DNA of 64,000 nt, taken from the NCBI GenBank assembly GCA_948567375.1, contig OX419757.1, forward strand, positions 20,770,001 to 20,834,000, read 5' to 3'. The number at the start of each line of letters is the position of its first letter. The first letter of the stretch is position 1. Positions 48,399-60,186 of the stretch are shown one piece after another. The notes under the pieces were generated by a model. The model saw nothing but the letters and a program-made list of their open reading frames with translations, made no database searches and was not told where the DNA came from. Made by a program: the position numbers and the translations under genes. The stretch is from Lunularia cruciata. Its lineage: Eukaryota > Streptophyta > Marchantiopsida > Lunulariales > Lunulariaceae.

Positions 48399-48805
48399 TG
48401 TAAAAGACCAAGGAGAAAAATAGGAGAATGGAAGATTGAAGTGGAAGATCACATTAGGATTCTCAAGTGAGTGAAATTTCAAACGTCTAGCTTGAGCTTA
48501 GCTTGGGTATTTATAGGTAACTTGGGTACAAGACTCCCAAAGATCATCCAAAGAAGGTTACTTCTATGAGCCACCTTACTTGGAGTGCAAGCTAAGCTTT
48601 GCTTCCAGCTTGATGTACAAGTTACTCTACCCTTGGAAAGTTCCTAAAAGCTTCTCACCAAGAAGCTTCATGTGTGCTTTTAGAATATTCTACCCACAAG
48701 CTTTCTCAATACTTCTAGCACATTATTAGGCTTTTTCTACTTCCTTTTGCTATATTTAGCTTAGATTACCAACTCATTAGCTTTTACTAACTCCATATTA
48801 TTACA
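48399..48805 (-). repeat. Element J 5' LTR (407 bp) and primer site
   Basis: Plus-strand TGTAAAAGACCAAGG to TATTACA. No purine tract lies to its right, but a primer site lies to its left: minus strand TTGATATAAGAGA at 48,398-48,386, a degenerate TGGTATCAGAGC. It is therefore the 5' LTR. Confidence 0.85.
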
Positions 48806-50020
48806 CTTGTGGTAGAACATAAGGACATCCTCCATTACTACAAGTGTAAGTACCAACTTATGCATAATCCACCAAGACATCAAGACCCTCTCTTGATGAC
48901 CTGGTGGCTCTTCTTCTTTGTGTGCTAGTGGCATTGGCATTGAAGGTCCCCCTTCAATTTGTCAAACATCATCAATACATAGAATTATCTCTTGAGGAAC
49001 ATGGGTTGGATCCCAATGTTCCTAAAAGCTTCTCATAGAGCAGCAAGAGGACAACTTGTCTTTAGACCAAGGAATAGCTCCAACACCAAAAGAAGAAGAT
49101 ATCCCAGTTGTGCAATTGAGAAGTTGGAGTAAGGATACATCAACTCCCAACACAATGGGAGTTCAAGCAAAAGTAGGTACTTTGGGACATTGGGATCCAA
49201 GCCATGTTCATCTTCTTTGTTAGGAATAATCAAGGTGCTCATCTCTTTTAGCACCTCTTTAGAGCAAGATGCTACTTCTCCATCATGTTCTAGTCTCTTT
49301 TGCTATTTTTGCTTCTATAGAGTCTTTATTTTTTGCCTATAGCTCTTTCTATCAACAAGGGTGTTCCTTCACTCTTGGATTTGCCCTTCTTTTTCCACAT
49401 AAGTCAATTTATAAATGGAGTCCCTTTTGATCTCTTGGTTGTGAGCTCTTATTTTTGCATGCGTTATTATTGGGTTGGCTTGGATCCCAATGTCCCAAAG
49501 TACCTACTTTTGCTTGAACTCCCATTGTGTTGGGAGTTGATGTATCCTTCAACTTCTCAATTGCACAACTGGGATATCTTCTTCTTTTGGTGTTGGAGCT
49601 ATTCCTTGGTCTAAAGACAAGTTGTCCTCTTGCTGCTCTGTCCTTACTTCTTTGACATGGGTGGACTATACCTCTTCCAATTGACCCCATCTCCACACTC
49701 TTCATCAAAGGATAATTTGATCTTAGAGAAGGATGGTAATTTCTATGGTGATGGTGATGACATACACTCTAGCACTTGCTCATCTTCTCCTTCTTCCATA
49801 GGAACCTTAACCTTCTTCCAATCTCAAATTGTATCAAGTGAAAACTCCATTCCACACTCTCCATCATTTTTGTTTCTCAACTCTTCTTTGTCCTCCTCTT
49901 CATTGGAACCATTTCCTCCACTAAATCTTCCACCACCTACGGGTTGGGTTTGTACCGCTTAGCAATTTGCATGCCTATTAGTACCACTAGTGTCTTCTAT
50001 TTCCTTCTATTGGAGTTTGG
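48806..50020. other. Unassigned segment with a large inverted repeat
   Basis: Lies between the 5' LTR of J and the leader of L. No known domain was found. Minus-strand frames at 49,708-49,409 and in 49,960-49,640 give Lys/Arg- and Ser/Glu-rich sequence. The dominant feature is the inverted repeat 49,037-49,204/49,476-49,639. The 5' LTR of element L, expected here, is absent. Confidence 0.5.
49037..49639. repeat. Near-perfect inverted repeat, arms of about 165 bp
   Basis: Arm 1 is 49,037-49,204 (168 bp) and arm 2 is 49,476-49,639 (164 bp), with a 271-bp spacer. The arms are reverse complements with only one visible difference, a 4-bp indel (GAGT present in arm 1 at about 49,130). A transcript across it would make a long double-stranded stem. 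A smaller 11-bp stem (AGGAACATGGG with CCCAATGTTCCT) at 48,995-49,022 lies just outside. Confidence 0.92.
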
Positions 50021-50189
50021 CTATCCATTTCCTCTAAAGCATTGGGATTATGGTATCCATGTTCTACCAAAGTAACATTTCACACTTTGGTCAAAGATTT
50101 TTGAATATAATTACCTTGTCCAATTGACCATTGATCTTTCTAATTGTAACTTAAAGAGAATAATGGATATGTTGCATTTGTATGTTAAC

Positions 50190-51203
50190 CTAGAAATTGC
50201 AAGTGAATAGTTTTGTAGAGTAATAATAGCCATGGTGGTGATACCCAAAGTTATCAATACTATACAACAACAAATAGAGCATCTTACTCAATTGTTGGGA
50301 GAGAGAGATCGTGATGGTTAACAACTAAAGTAGATGGAGAGAGAAACTTTCCAAGAAGAAGAAGATCAAATGTGCTTCCAAAGCCTAAGCCATTGGAAGG
50401 CAAGAATGTACTAGCTCTCAGCCAATGTGTGCAATGGAGAACTTTGCATGTGATTGTGAGTGGTACTTTGAAGCTATAAATCTTCTAGATGAATGGAGAT
50501 AGATCCTCTTAGCTTTAAGCTAATATGGTGAAGTGGTAAAACTATAGTGGCAATTCCAAGTAGATCAAGCTCAATAGTAATTTTTTGCCTTAATGTTGAT
50601 GTATGAATAATTCATTAGTGCAATAATTGGGAGATTCCAAGTAGTGAATGCCACATAAAATACATTTGCCAAATCAAGGCAAATTGATTCTATAAGGAGG
50701 TACATCATGCAATTCCAAAAAAAATAATATAGATTCTAGAGATACAAGAAGGTAAAGCTTTGGATTGGTTTGTGAGAGGTTTGAAATCATACACCAAATT
50801 GGAAGTAACCATGTGTGAGTCCAAAAATTTGGAAGAAGCTAAGTAATTGATTAAATGCTTAGATTCCATGGTTACCATATCTTGGTTGCAACCTAGATCT
50901 TCATAGAACTTACAAACACACCATACATAAGTAGAAGACCAAGTACCAATAAAGATTGATGCCATCCAAAAAAGACCTCTTGGCATTAGAAACAATGAAT
51001 GATTGTGATAAAATGGTGATTGTTTCTATTGTTGTCAAATTGGACATTGTATTGCTGAAGGTCCAACTAGGAATTGACAACCTTGATCCATTTCACAAAT
51101 GTATTTCTTGGAGCATGAGGATTAGAGAAACAAAGAGTCTCAATAGGAGATGTTGAGCACTTACTAAGACTTGATTTGTTCTAACAAGATTAAAAGCTCA
51201 TTT
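50190..51203 (+). pseudogene. Element L gag remnant
   Basis: Gag begins near 50,232 (ATGGTGGTGATACCC, as in K) and continues with IQQQIEHLTQLLGERDRDG, ILEIQEGKALDWFVRGLKSY (50,730-50,790) and IDAIQKRPLGIRNNE (50,960-51,000). Its zinc knuckle CFYCCQIGHCIAEG (about 51,022-51,063) lacks the last Cys. The frame ends at the K insertion. Confidence 0.7.
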
Positions 51204-51628
51204 TGTAAAAGACCAAGATCGAGGAGAGAAATAGGAGAATGGAAGATCTCATTAGGACACTTGAGTGTGAGAAACTCCAAATGCCTAGTATGAGCTTCGG
51301 CTTTGGTATTTATATGGAGTATACAAGGCCTTGAAAAGCTTCTCAAGAAGTTTCCTTAAGCCGCTTTCTTGGAGTGTAAGCCAAGTTAACTGGAAAGCTT
51401 CTCAAGAAGCTTCCTTCTAGAAATTGATTACTTGGTGTGCAAGCTAAGCTAGTTGGAAGCTTCTAGAAGCTTCTTTCTAGAAGCTATCTACTTGAAGTGA
51501 AAGCTAAGCTAGCCAAGGAGCTTCCCAAGAAGCTTTCTAGATGCTTTAAGAAAATTCTAGGCTAAGTTTTCCTATTTGCTATTTTGTTAGCCCTAACTAA
51601 CTTTGTCGCTAAACTCCATATTGTTACA
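51204..51628 (-). repeat. Element K 3' LTR (425 bp) with polypurine tract
   Basis: Plus-strand TGTAAAAGACCAAG to TTGTTACA, directly followed by TATTCCCCCACCGC (51,629-51,642), which on the minus strand is the purine tract GCGGTGGGGGAATA. Confidence 0.9.
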
Positions 51629-51649
51629 TATTCCCCCACCGCTAGTTGG

Positions 51650-54500
51650 TGATATCCTTGTCACCATTGAAGCTTCAAACTCCTAGATGGCCATTTGTGA
51701 ATTTTGGATATGAGAAAGAGGTTCCCATGTGGCATCATGAAAGGGATATCCCTTCCAAAGAACCTTGTACTTTGTATGTTGTTGGCGGCCTCGTTGAATG
51801 TTGTGATGTGCAAGGATACGATCAACTTTGTACTCCTCATGATCATAGATAGGAGTTGGAGGAGGAGGAAGTTGGACACAAGAGGAAAAAAAGATGGGTT
51901 AGGAACAAAGGGTTTGAACTTGGAAATGTAAAAAACAAGGTAGATACGCATATGACAAGGCAAGGTAAGTCTATAAGCAACATGAGAGATAATTTGGGTG
52001 ACATCAAAGAGTCCTTTCCAATTAAGGGCAAGTTTACAAACTTGGGTATCAAGTGGGAGGGCTAGGTTACTAAAGGAGAGCATGCCCTTATCATTGACTT
52101 GAAAAGTGAGATCACGATGATGGTGGTCCGCATATTTTTTTTTGCCAATTCTAAGCAACAAGGAGATGAGATTTGGCTCATTGGAGGGATTGGGATATGG
52201 TGGTCAAGAAGGTGAAAGTATGAGGAATATGAGATGGAGGAAGAGCAAGAAAGGAATCTGGAACAAGTGGATCTTGGCCAAAATTGAGGAAGGAAGGAGA
52301 GAATCTAATGCTTGCCTATTTGGAATTATTGTATACAAACTCTACAGCTAGAAGACATTCATCCCAATCTGTATGGTGGATGTTGATGAAGGCACAAAGT
52401 ATATCCTCCAAGGTACAATTTTCATGTTCAATTTTCCCATCAATTTGAGATTGATAGGCTGTGGACAAAGCAAGCTTGGTGTGAAGTATCTAGAAGAGTG
52501 CTTGCCAAAATTTCCCAATGAATCAAGGATCACGGTCAAAGATGAGTACACAAGGCATCTCATGATGCTTGAAGACAATGTCAAAGTAGATCTGTGCCAA
52601 TGTTGGAGCATCCATTGTATCAAAGGTTGGCGGCAAATGGATTTATTTACTAAACTTATCCATAAATACCACAATTGTTGTGTGACCTTGCTTTATCTTG
52701 GGCAAGGACGTGATGAGATCCAAGTTCACGTGTTCTCATCAAGTAGATGGAATGGGAAGTAGCTAAACGAGTCCACTTGGTTTCTGGTTGTTGGCCTTGT
52801 TGCGTAGGCAACTCTCACATGATTGAACAAACTCTCAAACATCTCATGTAATATTGAGCCACAACTATTGGCATTGGAGAGTATCTAAGGTCTTGTTCAC
52901 ATCTATGTGACCACCGATTGGTAAGTCATGGGCTTCTTAGAGGCACACAAGTCAAAGATTACCCTTGGTTGGAACATATATTTGGTCCTCATGGAATAGA
53001 AGACCTTCCTTGAAGGAGATTGTGTTGTACTCCTTGGTGCATATTGCAAGACAACTATGTACCATTTGGAAGAAGGGATCTTGTTATAGAGCTACTCTAA
53101 ACTTGTTTTGGACCTTGGAGTTGATTGATACCGTTGTAATGGATGCTGTGATGAGAAGAATAGACTTCAAATCAAGTCATCGTGATAAGGCATTAGGGAT
53201 GACATGGAACCAACCTAGTTTGTACTCAAGTTTGATATCAAACAATTGGAGTTGCTCCTCCCATTGATGATGTTGACTCTTCATGTGTTCCAAGTGTAAT
53301 GCCTACAACATGGTTTGTAATCAGTTTGCATGATCATTTGTTTCCCCAAGAGATAATGCCTCCATACCTTGGTGGCATATACCACTACTATTGTTTCCAA
53401 TCTCAAGTAGAGTAATTCCTTTCAGTTGTATTTAGTCGGCAAGACACAAAGGCAATGGGATGTAATCCATCTAGGAATTCTTGTTGCAACAAAACTCCAA
53501 TTGCAATGTTAGAAGCATCAAAATCAACCACACAAGGTAGTTGAGGATCATATGGTTGAAGGATGGGTTTTGAAGACACCATATATTTCAGCTTCTAGAA
53601 TGCTCCTTTGTGCTTGGTGGTCCACTAAACATTTCAGTTCTTCCCCAAGAGATCAGTCAATGGTGCAACCACATGGGCATAATAATGGATGAACCGTTGG
53701 TAAAAACTGGCCAATCCATTAAATGCTTGTACTTTTCTAGCATCCTTTGGAGTAGGCCAATCAATAATAGCCTTGATTTTCTCCTCTTCCATCTTGATCC
53801 ACTCCTATGAGATCTTGTGACCCAAGAAGATAACTTCCTTTTGCCAAAAGGCACACTTTGACTTCTTGTAGTAAAATTTCCATTGTCATAGTCATTTTAG
53901 GACTTCTTGCATGTGACTTGCGTGTTTTTCCCCTATCTTCAATAGATTAAGATATCATCCAAGAACACCACCACATATTGATCCAATAGTCCATCCAACG
54001 CCCAATGCATCTAATCCATGAAGACTACTAGAGTATTAGTGAGCCCAAAAGGGTAGAACTCTCCACTCAAAATGCCCATACCTTTTGCACATCCTTTTTT
54101 ATCAATGGAGATTTGCCAATAGCCGTTGCAAAGATCCAACTTGGAGAAGTATTATGCTCCACTCAATTGATCAAGCAAGTCATCAATTCAAGGCAAGAGA
54201 TATACATTCTTCATTGTTTGTTTATTGAGCACATAATAATCAATATAGAAATGAATTCCTTCATCTTTCTTTTGAACAAATAGTACCAATGCTCCCCAAG
54301 GAGATGTACTATGTCATATGAAATCCTTCTCCAACAACTTCATAAGTGTTGTTTGCAACTCCTCCAACTCTTTTGGTAAAAGTCTATAGATTGGTCTACT
54401 CATTGGAGTACTCCTTGGCAATAACTCAATCTTGAAGTGCATACCATGATCAAAGGGTAATCCCTTTGGTAAATCATCCAGAAACACATTTGCAAACTAC
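51650..54500 (-). pseudogene. Element K RT, RNase H, integrase and chromodomain remnant
   Basis: RT: catalytic region VVFLDDILIY at about 53,970 with the Asp pair kept, then a frameshifted thumb (ASFYQRFIHYYAHV-like, 53,720-53,660). RNase H relics lie at 53,600-53,200. The integrase HHCC region is near 52,960-52,790 and the core at 52,674-52,348. The C-terminal part is open over 166 residues (52,161-51,661) and includes FQVNDKGMLSFSNLAL, LALNWKGLFDVTQII and LTLPCHMRIYLVFYISKFKP. The chromodomain is visible in another frame at about 51,800-51,700 (KVLWKGYPFHDATWEPLSHI). Not functional. Confidence 0.8.
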
Positions 54501-55182
54501 TAAAAATATTTGATCAACCATTGCTTGATGAAGCTCTTGACTCCACTCAAATCTCTTTGTGTAATCAGCTTGATCCACATTGCAAAAACAGACTTATCCT
54601 CCTCCAAAGCTTGCTGTATGGCTGCTTCACTGACGAACTTCCCATCTAGGGATTCATCTCCCTTCAAAGCTTGCTCCATGGTTGCTTTCTTGACAAACTT
54701 CCCATCTTGGGACTCATCTCTCTTCAAAGCTTGCTCTATGGCTACTTTTCCAACAAACTTCTCATCATGGGACTAACTATCTTAGGTGTCTTACTCAAAG
54801 GTGCCAAACAACCTAATTGGAAATTCCTACCTTGGTGTTGTAATTAAATTTTTCATTGATTCCAATCAAATTGAACCTTATGTCACTCAAACCAAGGTAG
54901 TCCTAGAATGACATCATAGTGTAGAGGTGCCACTACAAACCTCATGCACTCTAAACAATCTTTCCCAATCTTGAAGGTAACAGGATGCAAGGTACGGAAT
55001 GCAAAACCTTTTCTACCATCCGCCATCATCAATCTACTTCTAATTATTAGCTTGATAGGAATATGTAATTCCTTTGCTAATTGCATGGACAAGCAATTTT
55101 TTGAATTTCCCAAATCAACCAAAATTCTACAACCTTGATCAGATATCATACCTTGCAAGTGAAGGAAACTTGCATAGGTCAA
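54500..55182 (-). pseudogene. Element K protease remnant and linker
   Basis: Protease is open at 55,182-54,883. The catalytic region reads ILVDLGNSKNCLSMQLAKEL, with the Asp kept but DSG changed to DLG. The second conserved block is YDVILGLPWFE, matching the retropepsin C-terminal motif. A linker at 54,727-54,500 contains a Ser/Lys-rich unit (ALKGDESLDGKFV) repeated three times with variation. Confidence 0.8.
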
Positions 55183-55220
55183 GCCTTTGATACTTCATAA
55201 TCAAGTTCTTAGCAGGCGGC

Positions 55221-56130
55221 TCAAAATCTCCTATTGGGATTCCTTGTTTCCTTGATCATTCTACTCCACAAACTACATCTAGGTGCCTTCTTGAGGTTGC
55301 CTATTCTTGAGTGGACATTCAACAATGTGATATCCAATTTGGCAACAATAGAAACAACCACCATTCTATCACAATTTTCCTCTATTTGCAATGCCAAATA
55401 GTCTTTGTTGAATGGCATCAATCTCCATTGGTGCCGGCTCCTCCATCCATGTGTAGTTTATTGGTAGGTTTTGTGGAGGTCAAGGTCAAGACCAAGTTTG
55501 TTCCAACCAAGGAACCAAAGCGTTTGGCCAACCGCATAGCTTCCTCCAAGTGTTACGGCTCTTGCATAATTACCTTTAATTTGGTTTGCAACTTCAAGCC
55601 CCTCACAAATTGATCTTTAGCTTCACCTTCTAATATATGTGGAATTTGCATGATGGTGTTTTGGAATTGCATGATGTAACTTCTTACAAAGCCAATCTAC
55701 TTCAACTCTTGTGCAGCTCGTGTGACATTTCTAGCTTGGAATCATCCAATTATTGCACTCTTGAATTCTGCTCATGTCAAGATTGGTGCAACAATTTGCT
55801 GTTCAGCTTGCTCTATTCAGAATTGCCCCCATAGCTTTGCTACTCCATCCAGGTGGTTGGAAGCCAAGAGAATTTATTTTTGTTTTTCTAGAAGATTGGT
55901 AGCCTTGAAATAATGTTTGTAGTCAAACACAACATTCTCCATTGCACTTGGAAGATTCTTGCCTTCAAAAGCCTTGTGTTTTGGAAATCAAAATTGGTCT
56001 TCTCTTTCTCAAATTGGTATTCGCTCTACGTGCTATTGTTGTTGATGAGCTTGTTCATCTTACCATCAAGTAAGGTGCTCGATTTATTGCTGCATAGCAA
56101 TGATAACCTTGGACATTGCCGCCATGGTTA
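55221..56130 (-). pseudogene. Element K gag remnant
   Basis: Gag starts at about 56,126 (ATGGCGGCAATGTCC) and runs left with frameshifts. The nucleocapsid knuckle at about 55,365-55,320 reads CFYCCQIGYHIVEC, in which the conserved His position is Tyr, although a His follows it. Confidence 0.65.
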
Positions 56131-56383
56131 CTATTTTATCAAACCACCTCCCAATCTATCTAATTTATTAACATAGATGCAACATGTCTATCATTCTCCA
56201 TAAGTTACAACCGGAAGTACTGAGGGTTCCTCGGACAAGGTGATTGTATTCAAAATATCTTGCCCAAAGCATGAGGTGATGAACTATGTGAAATGATGCT
56301 TGGATAGTATTTGGACACAAAAATCCTAATGGTTTGGTGGAAATAGATTTGGTGGTCCATAAATTTCATCCATCCCAAACCTT

Positions 56384-56397
56384 GCTTTGATAAAAAT
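56384..56397 (-). promoter_or_regulatory. Element K primer binding site
   Basis: Next to the 5' LTR the minus strand reads ATTTTTATCAAAGC. TTTTATCAAAGC matches 9 of 12 positions of TGGTATCAGAGC, the initiator-Met tRNA site, after a 2-base spacer. Confidence 0.7.
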
Positions 56398-56808
56398 TGT
56401 AAAAGACCAAGACCGAGGAGAGAAATAGGAGAATGGAAGATCTCATTTGGACACTTGAGTGTGGAAAACTCCAAATGCCTAGTATGAGCTTTGGCTTTGG
56501 TATTTATAAGGAGTATACAAGGCCTTGAGAAGCTTTGCAAGAAGCTTCCTTAAGCCACTTTCTTGGAGTGTAAGCCAAGTTAATCGAAAAACTTCTCAAG
56601 AAGCTTCCTTCTAGAAGCTTCTTACTTGGCGTGCAAGCTAAACTAGTTGGAAGCTTCTAGAAGCTACCTACTTGGGGTGCAAGCTAAGCTAGCCTGGAAG
56701 CTTCTTAAGAAGCTTCCTAGATTCTTTTGGAATATTCTATGTTAATTTGTCCTATTTGCTACTTTGTTAGCCCTAACTAAATTCATTGCTAAATTCCATA
56801 TTGTTACA
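56398..56808 (-). repeat. Element K 5' LTR (411 bp)
   Basis: Plus-strand TGTAAAAGACCAAG to TTGTTACA. In element orientation it has TATAAATACC (about 56,503) upstream of CTTTTACA. It is more similar to 51,204-51,628 than to the other LTRs of the family, for example across GAGGAGAGAAATAGGAGAA and AAATGCCTAGTATGAGCTT. Confidence 0.9.
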
Positions 56809-59800
56809 CAACCTATGCAAGTTTGATTTACTAGCAAGATATGAGATACAATTGGGGTTGTCAGATTTTGGTTGATTATGGAAGTTTAGAGAATTGCATG
56901 TCCATGAAACTTTCAAAGGAATTATGGATGCCTATCAAGCCCGTAGTAGATAGCAAATTATTGATGATAGATGGTAGAAAGGGTTTTGCATTTTGTACTT
57001 TGCATCTTGTTGCATTCAAGATTGCAAAAGATGATTTATAATATATAAGATTTATAGTAGCTCCTCTACATATGATATCATTTTAAGTCTTCCTTGGCTT
57101 GGATATCACAAGGTTAACTTTGATTTGGCCTGACAAAAAATTCAAGCACAACACCAAGATAAGGATTATCAATTAAGTTGCATGGCACCTTGGAGGAAGA
57201 CACCTAAGAGTAGCCAGCCCCAAGATGAGAAGTTTGCCAATGTATTGGCTATAGAAAAAGCTTTGGATGATAACATTCATATTCTTTTGTGGATCAAACC
57301 AATTGTGCAAGGAGAATTTGATGATGATAAGAAGCCTCAAAAGGCAATAGTTGATCAAATAGCTCAGGATGTGTTTCTAGATGATCTCCCAAAGAGGTTA
57401 CACTTTGATCAAGGTATGCACTTCAAGATTGAGCTATTGCCAAGTAGTACTCTAGTGAGTAGATCAATCTATCAGCTCTCACCAAAGGAGGTAGAAGAAC
57501 TTGATGAACACTCACCAAATTGGCAAAGAAGGATTTCATAAGTTATAGTACATGTCCTTGGGAAGCATTGGTACTATTTGTACCAAAGAAGGATGGAGAA
57601 CTTTGATTCTATACAGGCTATCATGGTCTTAAGAAATAAACAAACTCTGAAAATTATGTATCTCTTACCTCAAATTGATGACTTGTTGGATCAATTAAGT
57701 GACAAATGATACTTCTCCAAGTTGGATCAATCTACCAGCTATTGCTAGCAAATTCCAATTGATGAAGAATATGTACAAAATATTATCTTTTGTACAAGGT
57801 ATGGGTATTTGAAAGGAAAGTTTTATTGTTTGTACACACTAATGCTCTTACAATCTTCATGGATCCAATCAATTGGGTGTTAGACAGATCATTGGATTGA
57901 TATATGTGGTAATATTCTTGGATGAAATTTTAATTTATAATAAGATAAAGGCAGAACATAAAAACCACATATGCAAGTCTTACAACAACTACAATAATGG
58001 AAATTATAATGTAAGAATCCAAGTGTACCTTTTGACAAAAGGAAGTTACCTTTTGGGCCGTAAGGTTCCAATAGAGGGGATCAAGATGGACAAGGAGAAA
58101 ATCAAGGCTATTATTGATTGGCCAATACCTAAGGATATCACAAAAGTCTGAGGATTTAATAGATTGGCAAGTTTTTTTTGACAATTCATCCACTACTATA
58201 CTCATATGCCACGTTGTTGATTAATCTCTTGGGGAAGATGACAAGCTTTAAATGGGCCACCAAGCAAGAAAAAGCATTCAAGAAACATAAAGATATGTTA
58301 TCTTCATGAACCATCCTCCAAGCATGTGATCCTCAACTTTCTTATGTGGTTGATTTTGATGCTTCTAACTTTGCAATATAAGCTTTGCTACGACAAGAAT
58401 TTTCAAATAGATTGTATCTCATTGCCTTTGTATCTCAATGACTAAACCTAGCAAAAATGGATTTTTCTACTCAAGATTGCAAACAACTTGCAATGGTTTA
58501 TACAACAAAGGTGTGGAGACATTAATTCTTGGGGAAACAAGTGATAATGCAAAAAGATCACAAAACCTTGTTACAAACATTACTTTTGGAGCATATGAAG
58601 AGTTGGCATCATTAATGAGAGGAACAACTACCATTTTTTGATGTCAAACTTGATTATAAACTTGGAAAGTTTCATGTAAAACCATTATGCATTATTACAA
58701 TAACTTGATTTGAAGATTCTTATTAAATCTCCCATAATATAGTGTCCACCAACTCCAGAGTACAAATAAAATTCAAGAATACTTTACAATAAGGTCTTTT
58801 CTTTCATCTTGTGCAAAGTTGCCTTGCAATACATGAAAAAGAATACAACACCTTGTCCTTCAAAGATTAGGTTCTATTTGCAAGAACAAAATCTATGTAC
58901 CAACTATGGGAGAGCTATAGATTGGGTAACTTTGAGAGGCACATGACTTACCAATCACTGGTCATATGGTTGTGGACAAGATCTTGAGTACCCTAGAATG
59001 TCAATAGTGGTGGCCAAACATGACATTAGAGGTTTGAAAGTTTATCCAATCTTGTGAGAGCTACCAATGTAACAATGTCAAAAACCATAAACCAGGTGGA
59101 CTACTCCAACCAATCCCAATTCCATCTACTCAATGGGAACATGTAAGTTTAGACCTTGTTAAGGCTATACAACAACTGTGGTGTTTGTTGATAAGCTTAG
59201 CAAGAAGAATGAATACAACAGATTCTTCAACATTGGCCTAGATCTACTTCAATATGGTCTTCAAACACCATGAGATACCAAGGTTTCTCATCTTTGATTG
59301 TGATCCTAGATTCATTGGTAAATTTTGAAAAATAATTTTCAAACTCCTTGTCACCAAACTTGCCTTGACTATAGCCTATTAATCAAAATTATGGGCAAAT
59401 AGAACATGCAAAATTTCACTTTGGAAGATATAGAATGTGCATTTGTCAACATTCATCACAACAATTGAGATACTTGTCTTATGGCTACAAGTTTGCCTAC
59501 AATAATTCTGACCATGCAAGTACAAGCTTATCTCCCTTGTTCCTTAATTATGGGCAAGATCCACTCATTCAAGATTCTCTTCTTGCTCCATCACCATCTC
59601 TTATTCCTCATGCTTCCATCTTCTTGTCTCAACTCTATGTCCTTACACCAAGCAAGTCTCATCTTCTTGTTGCCTAAAATCAACAAAAGTAATGTGTTTA
59701 TAATCATCATTGTGATCTCACTTTTCAACTTGATGATAAGGTTATGCTTTCCTCTAGTGGCATTCCTCTCCTTCTTTACACTCAAGTATGTAAACTTGCT

Positions 59801-60160
59801 CCCAATTGGGTAGGTCCCTTTGATAATATTAAATCATTTCTCTTGTTACCTATAAATGTGCACTTCTTGGTCAAAAGAAATCCATCTTATCTTTTATGTT
59901 TCCAAACCTTTTTTTAATCCGTCTTCCTTTCCTTATCTCCAACCTCTTCCTCCTTATCCAATCTTTCCTAAAAATCATAAATAATATGAAGTTGACCATA
60001 TATTTACACATTGCGACATCCAACATGGCCACCAACAACATACTAAATATAAAACTTTGGAAAGGGTATCTTCTTCATGATGCTACTTCATAGCCTCTTT
60101 CTCATCTCCAAAATGCACAAGTGGCTATATAAGAGTTCAAAGATTCCAAGGTGCCAAAGA
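56809..60160 (+). pseudogene. Element L protease-pol remnant
   Basis: Protease: CQILVDYGSLENCMSMKLSK (about 56,855-56,915), with DSG changed to DYG, and VFLGL at about 57,090. RT: FKIELLPSSTLVSRSIYQLS (57,424), then stops, then VVIFLDEILIYNK (about 57,905), where the second catalytic Asp is Glu, then YLLGRKVPIEGIKMDKEKI (58,045). RNase H relics are at 58,240-58,720. Integrase HHCC and core are at 58,930-59,460 (VVFVDKLSKK, about 59,185), and the C-terminal part at 59,480-59,900 is frameshifted. A decayed chromodomain lies at about 59,985-60,110. Confidence 0.8.
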
Positions 60161-60186
60161 TATCACCAACTAGCAGTGGAAGAATA

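Larger units (their letters stand above)
44680..48805 (-). mobile_element. Chromovirus J, minus, truncated in the integrase core
   Basis: From right to left: 5' LTR (48,399-48,805), primer site, leader with a (TAC)n expansion, gag, protease, RT, RNase H, integrase HHCC and the start of the core. The integrase ends at 44,680, where the LTR of the plus fragment begins; the rest of J is missing. The neighbouring minus fragment at 40,066-41,546 cannot be its continuation, because both contain the same part of the integrase core. Confidence 0.8.
51204..56808 (-). mobile_element. Chromovirus K, minus, full length, nested in element L
   Basis: 5,605 bp with LTRs at both ends, primer site, gag, protease, RT, RNase H, integrase, chromodomain relic and polypurine tract. 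The flanking pentamers are CATTT on the left and CAACC on the right. Aligned to the uninterrupted site in element J (about 47,400), both fall on the same five positions, so they are best read as a decayed 5-bp target duplication. K belongs to the same family as L and J, so this is a self-family insertion. Confidence 0.87.

Noticed and set aside
40066-48805. Single minus element split by a nested plus element
   Set aside because: The minus integrase pieces on the two sides overlap in the catalytic core, so they come from two different copies.
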